Assembly: GCA_003499925.1 (NCBI GenBank)
Contig: DNRQ01000171.1
Coordinates: 8,051-13,449 of the forward strand
Direction: 5' to 3'
DNA: 5,399 bases
Source: Geobacter sp.
GTDB lineage: Bacteria; Desulfobacterota; Desulfuromonadia; Geobacterales; Geobacteraceae
This document shows, piece by piece, positions 1 through 5,399 of this stretch. The first letter of the stretch is position 1, and each line of letters begins with the position of its first letter. Below the pieces are notes generated by a model that worked only from the letters and a program-made list of their open reading frames with translations, was not told the DNA's origin and did not search any database. Both the position numbers and the translations under genes were made by a program.

Positions 1-7
1 TGGCAGT

Positions 8-26
8 GGGGTGGGGGGGGAGGGGG
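8..26 (+). other. G-rich tract with G-quadruplex potential, 3' of the operon
   Basis: Runs of 4, 8 and 5 guanines separated by single T and A bases lie 14-32 bases past the channel stop codon. The pattern satisfies the usual four-G3-run quadruplex rule if the 8-G run contributes two runs. It is on the template strand of the operon, so the mRNA here is C-rich. It may be one arm of a terminator whose partner lies outside the window. Confidence 0.5.
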
Positions 27-39
27 AGTAAAGTTGACT

Positions 40-1530
40 TTAAATGCCTCCCTCAGAAGCGCCGTTCCACCAACCCCCGCCCAGCGCATGCAAGAGTGCG
101 GCGGTGTCGGCGTACCTGTCCGCCTGGCTCTGAATCCTCTGAAACTCGGCCTGCAGCTGTTGACGTTGGGCATCGAGCAGCACCAGATGGCTTACCCCGC
201 CCAACTGGTACTGCTGCTGCACGGTTTCATAGACCAGCCGGGCATGGTGAGCGGCATCGGCCCTGGCCTTCAGCGCCCTGGCGTCGGCATCGAGAGCGTA
301 CAGTGTGTCGGCGACCTGCTGAAGCCCCTGCAATACGGTCTGCCTGTAGGCGGCGCCGGCTTCGTCATAGGCCGCCAGCGCCGCTCTCTTCCGGGCCTGC
401 AACTCCCCACCCCGGAATACCGGCTGCATCAGATTGCCGCCGATGTTCCACACGTTCACTCCGCTCCAAAGGTCCCCCAGGCTGGTCCGCTGCGAGCCGA
501 CACTCCCCGAAAGGATGATTTGCGGGTACATGTTGGCGGTAGCCACGCCTACCTCGGCGCTCGCCGCATGCCAAAGGGCTTCCGCAGCCCGGATATCGGG
601 CCGTTGCCGCGCCAGTGCCGATGGCAGGCTGAGCGGCAGCTCCTCCGGCAGATGCAGGGTGCTAAGCTCCAACGAATCGACCTTTCCCTGCGCCGGCTCC
701 CGGCCAAGATACACCGCCAACTGGTTGCTGACCTGGACCAGCTGCTTCTCCAAGGGTGGCAGCGAGGCCCGGGTCTGCTCCAGCAGCAGGCTCTGGTTGC
801 GCAGATCCACTGCGGCTATGGCTCCCAGCCGGAAACGCTCTCCCATAATGTCGAGCTGCCGGCTCTGTGCCGCCAGGAGCTCCTGCAAAGTTGCAATCTG
901 CGCCTGCAGCGCTGCCTCCCTGATCGCCGCGCCTACCACATTTGCAGCAAGGGTCTGGCGCGCCGCCTCCAGTTCGAAGCGCTGATAATCGACCTTTGCC
1001 GCGAGCCCCTCCAGGGCGCGGCGGTTGCCGCCGAACAGGTCGAGCGCATAGGAAACGGACACCGATGCGTTGTACAGGGTGAACGGCGCGGGTTTTACCG
1101 GGACATTGACTCCGAAGGCCGCCGGGTCCACTTTCTGCCGTTTTGCCGACAGGTTGGCATCGACCGCGGGATAGCGGGTGGCGCCGGTCTCGGCGTTGAC
1201 CGCCTCCCGGGCCCGGGCAAGCCTTGCCCTTGCCTGTGCCAGGGTCGGGCTTTGCTCCAGCGCGCTGCGCACCAGGCGATCGAGAACGGGCGAGCGGAAC
1301 AGCGACCACCACTGCGCCGGAATGGCCATCTCGGCATCGAGGCGCTGCGGGTTCCCCCCGGGTCCTTGAGACGCCACACTCTGCAACGGCTGGGTCTCTG
1401 ACAGGTTGCTCGATGAAGCGGGGGGCTCGGGGCGCCGGAACTCCGGTCCCACGGCACAGCCGGCCAGTGCTCCGGCAACGGCAAATGCGGCGATGAGGCG
1501 GATCGGCTCTAAGGTGACGGATCGATACAT
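40..1530 (-). CDS. NodT/OprM-type outer-membrane efflux lipoprotein (TolC-like channel)
   Basis: Outer-membrane exit duct of the efflux pump, expected to form a trimeric beta-barrel with a long periplasmic alpha-helical tunnel. The 496-residue length fits the NodT/OprM family. A signal sequence with lipobox LAGC ends at Cys25, predicting a lipid-anchored N-terminus. Family landmarks are the AQWWSLF segment near residues 72-78, YALDLFGGNRR at 161-171, RPDIRAAE at 310-317 in the second repeat, and ALGGGW near the C-terminus (482-487). Two outer-membrane-efflux repeats cover roughly 75-275 and 300-485. I chose the ATG at 1530 over a TTG at 1548: the sequence GAGGAAG (1542-1536) sits 7-8 bases before it, the signal peptide starts there, and it avoids overlap with the permease. 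The gene is last in the operon, 10 bases after the permease stop. Family is clear; substrate is unknown. Confidence 0.93.
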   Translation of the reverse strand: MYRSVTLEPIRLIAAFAVAGALAGCAVGPEFRRPEPPASSSNLSETQPLQSVASQGPGGNPQRLDAEMAIPAQWWSLFRSPVLDRLVRSALEQSPTLAQARARLARAREAVNAETGATRYPAVDANLSAKRQKVDPAAFGVNVPVKPAPFTLYNASVSVSYALDLFGGNRRALEGLAAKVDYQRFELEAARQTLAANVVGAAIREAALQAQIATLQELLAAQSRQLDIMGERFRLGAIAAVDLRNQSLLLEQTRASLPPLEKQLVQVSNQLAVYLGREPAQGKVDSLELSTLHLPEELPLSLPSALARQRPDIRAAEALWHAASAEVGVATANMYPQIILSGSVGSQRTSLGDLWSGVNVWNIGGNLMQPVFRGGELQARKRAALAAYDEAGAAYRQTVLQGLQQVADTLYALDADARALKARADAAHHARLVYETVQQQYQLGGVSHLVLLDAQRQQLQAEFQRIQSQADRYADTAALLHALGGGWWNGASEGGI

Positions 1531-1535
1531 GATCT

Positions 1536-1542
1536 CTTCCTC
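1536..1542 (-). promoter_or_regulatory. Ribosome binding site that sets the outer-membrane channel start
   Basis: GAGGAAG overlaps the last two bases of the permease TGA stop and lies 5 bases before the ATG at 1530. It favours that ATG over the upstream in-frame TTG at 1548, which would overlap the permease end and has no comparable site. Ribosomes finishing the permease would arrive on this site, so coupling is likely. Confidence 0.75.
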
Positions 1543-2683
1543 AATCAAGGGTGCGGCGGTAGAACTTCACGGCAATGGTCATGATGAGCACGGTAAACAA
1601 CAGCAGGGGCCAGACGCTGGGCCAGAGTTCCCAAAGGCCGGTCCCTTTCAGGAAAATGCCGCGGATCAGGCGGTTGAAATAGGTCAGCGGCAGCAGGTTG
1701 CCCAGATACTGCGCCCACCTCGGCATCCCTTGAAAGGGAAACATGAAGCCGGAGAGGAGCATGTTCGGCAGGAAATAAAACATGGTGAGCTGCATGGCCT
1801 GCAACTGGTTGCGCGCCAATGAGGACATCATGATCCCGACGGTCAGGTTGGCGGCGACAAAGAGCAGCGAGGCCAGATACATGGAGACCATGCTGCCGGC
1901 AAAAGGGACCCGGAACACCAGGCGCGCGGCCAGCAAAATGATGGTCACCTGGAGCATCCCGATGGCGATGTAGGGGACGATCTTGCCGGTCATGACCTCG
2001 ATAGGTCTCACCGGCATGGCCAGCAGGTTCTCCATGGTGCCGCGTTCCCGCTCGCGGGTAACGGCAAGGCCGGTCATCAACACCATGGTCAGGGTGAGGA
2101 TGACCCCCATGAGGCCGGGCACGATGTTGTACTGATTGATCCCTTCAGGATTGTACAGGCGATGCACCCGGACCTCGAAGGGAGCCGGGGCACCCGACAG
2201 GTATGCCAGCGGACCGGTCAGATCCTTGCCGGCCACCGACTGCGCGATCTGATTCAGCGAGGCGAGTGCCATCGCGGTCGCTGTCGGGTCGGTGGCGTCC
2301 GCCTCGATCAGCAGGGCCGGACGTTCGCCACGCAAAAGGCTCCGGGTGAAGCCGGCAGGGATGTTGAGCACGAACTGGACGTTGCCACGCGCAAGCGCCT
2401 CCCGCCCCGCCTTTTCGTTCGGCAACTCACCTACGATCTTGAAATAGCCCGATGCCTTCATGGAGGCGACCATGCTGCGGGTGATTTCACTGTGGTCGCT
2501 GCTGATGATCGCCGTCGGCAACTGCTTTGGGTCGGTGTTGATGACGAAGCCGAACAGGAACAGCTGCATGATGGGAATGCCGACAATCATGCCAAAGGTG
2601 ACGCGGTCGCGCCGCAGCTGAAGGAATTCCTTGAGCACCATGCTCCACCAGCGCGCCAGTGAAAAACCGTCAAAGTGTCTCAT
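1541..2683 (-). CDS. ABC-2-type transporter permease (YbhS/YbhR-like)
   Basis: Inner-membrane half of the exporter, which forms the translocation path. The 380 residues show the ABC-2 exporter pattern: an N-terminal cytoplasmic helix, TM1 at about 30-49, a large extracytoplasmic domain at about 50-186, then five more hydrophobic segments at about 187-208, 236-258, 263-288, 294-315 and 353-374. The LYNPEGINQYNIVPGL segment just before TM2 and the RERERGTMENLL motif after it (210-221), followed by PVRPIEVMTGKIVPY, are typical of YbhS/YbhR/YhhJ-type permeases. Its ATG overlaps the ATPase stop in an ATGA, with GAAGG (2697-2693) as ribosome binding site. E. coli YbhS and YbhR form a pair; only one permease gene is present here, so a homodimer is inferred. 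The substrate is not predictable; drugs or toxic organics are the usual guess for this group. Confidence 0.93.
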   Translation of the reverse strand: MRHFDGFSLARWWSMVLKEFLQLRRDRVTFGMIVGIPIMQLFLFGFVINTDPKQLPTAIISSDHSEITRSMVASMKASGYFKIVGELPNEKAGREALARGNVQFVLNIPAGFTRSLLRGERPALLIEADATDPTATAMALASLNQIAQSVAGKDLTGPLAYLSGAPAPFEVRVHRLYNPEGINQYNIVPGLMGVILTLTMVLMTGLAVTRERERGTMENLLAMPVRPIEVMTGKIVPYIAIGMLQVTIILLAARLVFRVPFAGSMVSMYLASLLFVAANLTVGIMMSSLARNQLQAMQLTMFYFLPNMLLSGFMFPFQGMPRWAQYLGNLLPLTYFNRLIRGIFLKGTGLWELWPSVWPLLLFTVLIMTIAVKFYRRTLD

Positions 2684-3615
2684 GTTGTGGCGCCTTCGTT
2701 GTCGGCGGCCTGTTTCATCATGTAGATGAAGACGTCTTCCAGGCCGGTATCGGCCCGCTCCATCCGCAATGAGCTCCCCGCCGTCGCGCTGCGCAGGGTC
2801 CGTTCCAGCTGCTCGCCATCCTTTCCGTTCACGTGCAGCCGTGTGCCGAACAGGACGGTCTGCTCGACGCCGGGCTGGTTCTGCAGCGTTTCGGCCAGCC
2901 GGTTCAGGTTGTCGCCGTGGATCACCCAGGTGGTCAGCCCCTGCGTCGCGATCACCTCGGACGAGGTCCCCCGGGCCAGCAGGGTGCCGTAGGCGATATA
3001 GGCGAGCTTGTGGCAGCGCTCCGCCTCGTCCATGTAATGGGTGCTGACCAGCACCGAGATCCCGAGTGCCGAGAGGCGGTGCAGCTCTTCCCAGAAATCC
3101 CGCCGCGCCGCCGGATCGACCCCCGCCGTCGGCTCGTCCAGAAGCAGAAGTTGCGGGTCGTGCAAAAGGGACGCGGCCAGGGCGAGCCGCTGTTTCCAGC
3201 CGCCGGAAAGGGATCCGGTCAGCTGATTGGCCCGCTGGGTCAGCCCGAGCCGCTCCAGGGAGTGGTCCACCACCTCGCCGCGCTTCGGCATGCCGTACAT
3301 CCGCGCCACGAAGTCGAGGTTCTCACGTATGGTCAGGTCTTCCCAGTAGGAGAACTTCTGGGTCATGTAGCCTACGTGACGCTTGATTTGCGCGGAGTCG
3401 CGCAGGATGTCGTAGCCCAGGCAGGTGCCGCTTCCCGAGTCCGGCGTAAGCAGGCCGCACATCATGCGGATGGTGGTGGTTTTCCCGCTGCCGTTGGGAC
3501 CCAGGAAGCCGAAGATCTCGCCGCGCCGCACCTGGAGGGCGACATCCCTGACCACATGCTTGTCGCCGAAGTGTTTATTGAGCCCGCTGACGTCGATGGC
3601 GTAGTCGTCGCTCAT
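2680..3615 (-). CDS. ABC transporter ATP-binding protein (single-domain, YbhF-like)
   Basis: Cytoplasmic ATPase that powers the exporter. One complete nucleotide-binding domain is visible: Walker A GPNGSGKT (39-46), Q-loop Gln86, signature LSGGWKQ (136-142), Walker B LLLLDE with catalytic Glu161, D-loop GVDP (165-168) and H-loop His193. All catalytic residues are present. A C-terminal extension (about 225-311) includes DTGLEDVFIYMM, as in ABC-2 drug and polysaccharide exporter ATPases. The signature reads LSGGW rather than LSGGQ, a variant shared with YbhF-type ATPases and not a defect. E. coli YbhF is a double-length protein with two such domains; this one has 311 residues and one domain, so it should dimerise. 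Its ATG overlaps the adaptor stop (ATGA), and GAGGTG (3629-3624) provides the ribosome binding site. The next gene encodes its permease. Confidence 0.96.
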   Translation of the reverse strand: MSDDYAIDVSGLNKHFGDKHVVRDVALQVRRGEIFGFLGPNGSGKTTTIRMMCGLLTPDSGSGTCLGYDILRDSAQIKRHVGYMTQKFSYWEDLTIRENLDFVARMYGMPKRGEVVDHSLERLGLTQRANQLTGSLSGGWKQRLALAASLLHDPQLLLLDEPTAGVDPAARRDFWEELHRLSALGISVLVSTHYMDEAERCHKLAYIAYGTLLARGTSSEVIATQGLTTWVIHGDNLNRLAETLQNQPGVEQTVLFGTRLHVNGKDGEQLERTLRSATAGSSLRMERADTGLEDVFIYMMKQAADNEGATT

Positions 3616-4610
3616 CGCGGTTTCACCTCGACCGGCTGGCCGGGATGGAGATTGTGCGCGGCACCGGCATCGGGGTGGGCCTCGACCATGAAGACCAGTT
3701 TGGAGCGCGTCTCGTTGCTGTAGATGATCGGTGGGGTGTATTCGGCTTCGGTGGCGATATAGGTCACCTTGGCCGGGACATCGGCAGGACAGCCGTCGCA
3801 GTGGAGAGCGACCGCCCTGCCGATGCTAAGGGCGCCGAGTGCCGTTTCGGGGACGAAGAAGCGCACCTTCACATTTTGCGGCGGCAGCAGGCGGACCACC
3901 GGATTGCCCGCCTTCACCCACTCCCCCTCGCGGTACAGGGTATCGAAAACCAGTGCCGGGCCGGAGGCGGTGACCGCCTTCTGGGTCAGCTTCCAGGCGG
4001 CCTGGTCCAGCGCGGCTCGGGCCGCCGCCACGCTCGCCGTTTGCGCCTTGATCTGTTCCTCCCGGGCCGGCAGGTCGGCGACAGTCAACTGGCTCCTCAA
4101 CTCGCGGACCCGCTCGCTGTTGGCTTCGGCCTCGGCACGGCTTTGGTCCAGGTGGGCCTGGGAGATGCCGCCGATCTTGTACTGGGCCTGGTCGCGGACC
4201 AGTTGCGCGCTGGAGGTTTTTTCCTTGGCCACCGCCTGGGCAAGCTGCGCCCGGATCACGTCGAGCTCCTGCGGGCGCTTTCCGGAACGAAGATCCTGGA
4301 GCTGGGCCTCCGCGGCGCTCAACTGTTGCTGCGCCTGACGCTGGGCTGCGGTCTCGTTTATCGACTCAAGGGCAAAGAGAGGGGTCCGGGCCGAGACCTT
4401 TTGTCCCCGCGCCACCAGCAAACGATCGAGCCGCCCCGCCTCCGCCGATGACACGTAGACGAACTCACCCTCGACATAGCCCTGGTAACTGGTGGGCTCT
4501 TTTTTGCTGCAGCCGGTCATCACGGCCATCACAGTCATCACGATGATCGCCGTCATTGCCAGGGCTCGCCTGTAGAATCGGATCCGAGATTGCCAAGAAT
4601 TATGCTGCAT
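3612..4610 (-). CDS. HlyD-family periplasmic adaptor (membrane fusion protein), putative lipoprotein
   Basis: Links the inner-membrane ABC exporter to the outer-membrane channel. It has 332 residues, a usual size for YbhG-like adaptors. A basic N-terminus (RIRFYRR) and a hydrophobic stretch (about 16-33) lead to a lipobox-like MTGC at 31-34, so it is probably either lipidated at Cys34 or anchored by that helix. The first half of the biotinyl-lipoyl-like domain (about 42-80, SYQGYVEGEFVYVSS) is followed by a long alanine/glutamine-rich coiled-coil hairpin (about 86-210) that should contact the channel. The second lipoyl half and beta-barrel regions follow. AEYTPPIIYSNETRSKLVF (289-307) is typical of this adaptor group. 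A CDGC motif lies at 271-274. A strong ribosome binding site (GGAGGA, 4620-4615) supports the ATG. The gene begins 15 bases after the repressor stop and ends in a 4-base overlap with the ATPase gene. Confidence 0.93.
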   Translation of the reverse strand: MQHNSWQSRIRFYRRALAMTAIIVMTVMAVMTGCSKKEPTSYQGYVEGEFVYVSSAEAGRLDRLLVARGQKVSARTPLFALESINETAAQRQAQQQLSAAEAQLQDLRSGKRPQELDVIRAQLAQAVAKEKTSSAQLVRDQAQYKIGGISQAHLDQSRAEAEANSERVRELRSQLTVADLPAREEQIKAQTASVAAARAALDQAAWKLTQKAVTASGPALVFDTLYREGEWVKAGNPVVRLLPPQNVKVRFFVPETALGALSIGRAVALHCDGCPADVPAKVTYIATEAEYTPPIIYSNETRSKLVFMVEAHPDAGAAHNLHPGQPVEVKPR

Positions 4611-4614
4611 TGCT

Positions 4615-4620
4615 TCCTCC
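4615..4620 (-). promoter_or_regulatory. Strong ribosome binding site of the adaptor gene
   Basis: GGAGGA ends 4 bases before the adaptor ATG, with AGCA between. It is the best Shine-Dalgarno match in the operon and contrasts with the repressor start, which has none. This suggests the pump genes are translated more efficiently than the repressor from the shared mRNA. Confidence 0.75.
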
Positions 4621-4625
4621 AGAAT

Positions 4626-5297
4626 TCAGCCGTTGCCTGGTACTGCTTCGGGACTTACCAGCCCGTGCAGGATAAGAGCGGTGGCATGACGGGTGATATC
4701 GTCCCTGCTCACCCCGTTCATGATCGGGATGACATTCCAGACTCGAGCCATGGCCAGGGGAAGTATGGTCAGCCCGAGTACCGACATGAATAGCAATCGC
4801 GGATCGAGATCCGGGTTCACCGTCCCCTTCTTTTGTCCCGAGGCTATGCAGGCCACGAACAGCTTCAGCCTGTCCACGGGGATGTGCTGGAGCACCCGTT
4901 CCCTCAGAAGACCACCTTCATTAATGACCTCCCCGATCCACAATGGCGGCAGCCACGGCTTGGCATCGGTGAAGCTGGCGATGCGGTCGATCAGACCTGT
5001 AATCAACGCAGTCGGGTCATCCTCGTCGTTGGCAATCGGATCCCAGACGAAAGCGATGAACTGCACGATCCTTTCCTGCACGATCGCGTCGAGCAGCTGG
5101 TCGCGCGTCTTGAAATAATAATGGATCATCGCCGAAGTAACACCGACAAGCGCGGCTATTTTGGCTACCGTGGTCGCCGCTATGCCATGTTCGGCAAAAA
5201 GAGCCGCCGCGGCATCGAGAAGCTGCTCCCGCGTATCCGCGCCGCTCGCCTCCGGGGGGGCACCCTGCTTCTGAGTGGTAATCTTTCGTGGTCTCAT
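4626..5297 (-). CDS. TetR-family transcriptional repressor, probable regulator of the efflux operon
   Basis: DNA-binding repressor expected to shut off this operon until a ligand, probably a pump substrate, binds it. It has 223 residues. The N-terminal TetR domain starts at about residue 22 (TREQLLDAAAALFAEHGIAA); the helix-turn-helix covers about 42-62 and ends in SAMIHYYFKTRDQLLD, the classic recognition helix and following segment. The rest (about 70-215) is the helical ligand-binding and dimerisation domain, including PLWIGEVINEGGLLRERV (118-135), which varies between family members and gives no ligand. An in-frame TAG at 5315-5313 and the HTH position leave the ATG at 5297 as the only sensible start, although no Shine-Dalgarno sequence precedes it. 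It is the first gene of the operon, and a palindromic operator candidate lies directly upstream. The order repressor-adaptor-ATPase-permease resembles E. coli cecR-ybhGFS. Confidence 0.94.
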   Translation of the reverse strand: MRPRKITTQKQGAPPEASGADTREQLLDAAAALFAEHGIAATTVAKIAALVGVTSAMIHYYFKTRDQLLDAIVQERIVQFIAFVWDPIANDEDDPTALITGLIDRIASFTDAKPWLPPLWIGEVINEGGLLRERVLQHIPVDRLKLFVACIASGQKKGTVNPDLDPRLLFMSVLGLTILPLAMARVWNVIPIMNGVSRDDITRHATALILHGLVSPEAVPGNG

Positions 5298-5304
5298 GGG
5301 GATA

Positions 5305-5334
5305 ATTATTAACTAACCAGTTAGTTAATTGCAA
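5305..5334 (-). promoter_or_regulatory. Candidate sigma-70 promoter of the efflux operon
   Basis: On the minus strand, TTGCAA (5334-5329, 4 of 6 matches to TTGACA) and AATAAT (5310-5305, 5 of 6 matches to TATAAT) are separated by 18 bp. The operator fills the spacer and touches both boxes, so a bound repressor would exclude RNA polymerase. The -10 places transcription initiation at about 5297-5299, at or next to the repressor ATG. Read by eye from consensus only. Confidence 0.6.
5308..5329. promoter_or_regulatory. Palindromic operator, probable TetR-family binding site
   Basis: Near-perfect inverted repeat with 10-bp arms, ATTAACTAAC and GTTAGTTAAT, separated by CA. Symmetry ends outside the arms. 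Its size and two-fold symmetry fit a TetR dimer, and its place 10 bp before the repressor ATG and within the promoter spacer fits autorepression. The palindrome is seen directly; the assignment to this repressor is inferred from adjacency. Confidence 0.85.
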
Positions 5335-5378
5335 GCGATAAAAAATCCTGATTAGCAATCAATCTTCCGCTGAAAACT

Positions 5379-5399
5379 CCCCTCCCTTGATGGGAGGGG
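5379..5399. terminator. G/C-rich hairpin, probable (bidirectional) intrinsic terminator cut by the window edge
   Basis: Arms CCCCTCCC (5379-5386) and GGGAGGGG (5392-5399) form a perfect 8-bp stem with a 5-base loop TTGAT. On the minus strand the stem is followed by GAGTTTTC, a short T tract, so it would end a transcript arriving from the right and insulate this operon. A T tract for plus-strand termination would lie beyond the window. Confidence 0.65.

Noticed and set aside
29..42. Short inverted repeat TAAAGT-TG-ACTTTA overlapping the channel stop codon
   Set aside because: The arms are AT-rich, only 6 bp long and have a 2-base loop, so the hairpin is weak. No T tract follows in either direction, so I do not call it a terminator.
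34..1401. Long open frame of 455 codons on the plus strand, opposite the channel gene
   Set aside because: It is antisense to a gene with clear family motifs. Its translation is rich in Arg, Gln, Leu and Gly with no recognisable domain, as expected from the shadow frame of a GC-rich gene.
1531..1548. TTG start that would lengthen the channel protein by six residues
   Set aside because: It overlaps the permease end and has no suitable ribosome binding site. The ATG at 1530 has GAGGAAG at good spacing and begins a normal lipoprotein signal peptide.
2833..3723. Plus-strand open frame of 296 codons opposite the ATPase gene
   Set aside because: The minus-strand frame holds every ABC ATPase motif. 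The antisense translation has no domain and simply mirrors codon bias.
3645..4451. Plus-strand open frame of 268 codons opposite the adaptor gene
   Set aside because: Leu/Gly/Arg-rich shadow of the coiled-coil coding region; no ribosome binding site or domain seen.
5017..5358. Minus-strand open frame of 113 codons overlapping the repressor start
   Set aside because: It runs out of frame through the promoter, operator and HTH-coding region of a clear TetR gene and has no recognisable domain.
1..5399. Possible new system: mobile element, CRISPR array, toxin-antitoxin pair or retron-like RNA
   Set aside because: No direct-repeat arrays, transposase, integrase, reverse transcriptase or structured non-coding stretch is visible. 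Coding sequence of five recognisable efflux genes accounts for nearly all of the window.

Overview
The window holds one compact operon, all on the minus strand, so it reads from right to left. It encodes a complete, self-regulated ABC-2-type efflux system: a TetR-family repressor (5297-4626), a HlyD-family periplasmic adaptor (4610-3612), an ABC ATPase (3615-2680), an ABC-2 permease (2683-1541) and a NodT-family outer-membrane channel lipoprotein (1530-40). Coding sequence fills nearly the whole window. Only about 39 bases at the left edge and about 100 at the right edge are non-coding.

The organism is a Gram-negative bacterium, because an outer-membrane channel and a periplasmic adaptor only make sense with two membranes. 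The moderately high GC content, the strong GGAGG-type ribosome binding sites and the CCCCTCCC/GGGAGGGG hairpin at the right edge remind me of Geobacter-like Desulfuromonadota. This placement is an inference from style and is not proven by any marker in the window.

Right edge (5298-5399): a G/C-rich hairpin, probably a terminator that isolates the operon from its upstream neighbour, then an AT-rich promoter region. A 22-bp palindrome with 10-bp arms lies almost exactly between a candidate -35 and -10. This is where a TetR-family repressor would bind to block its own operon. The predicted transcription start falls on or next to the repressor ATG, which lacks a Shine-Dalgarno sequence, so the repressor mRNA may be leaderless.

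Gene layout: the repressor stops 15 bases before the adaptor ATG, which has a strong ribosome binding site. The adaptor/ATPase and ATPase/permease junctions are both 4-base ATGA overlaps, and the channel ATG follows the permease stop by 10 bases. The genes are therefore expected to be co-transcribed, and several of them translationally coupled.

How it works: the ATPase and permease probably each form homodimers in the inner membrane. The adaptor bridges them to the TolC-like trimeric channel, so the substrate leaves the cell in one step. An inducer binding the repressor would release the operator. The nearest well-known relative in architecture is the E. coli CecR-YbhGFSR system, but here there is a single half-size ATPase and a single permease, plus a dedicated outer-membrane channel. 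The substrate cannot be read from the sequence. I see no mobile element, CRISPR array, RNA gene or clearly new system here. The points worth a second look are the promoter/operator design, the adaptor's lipobox and CxxC motif, and the G-rich tract after the last gene.
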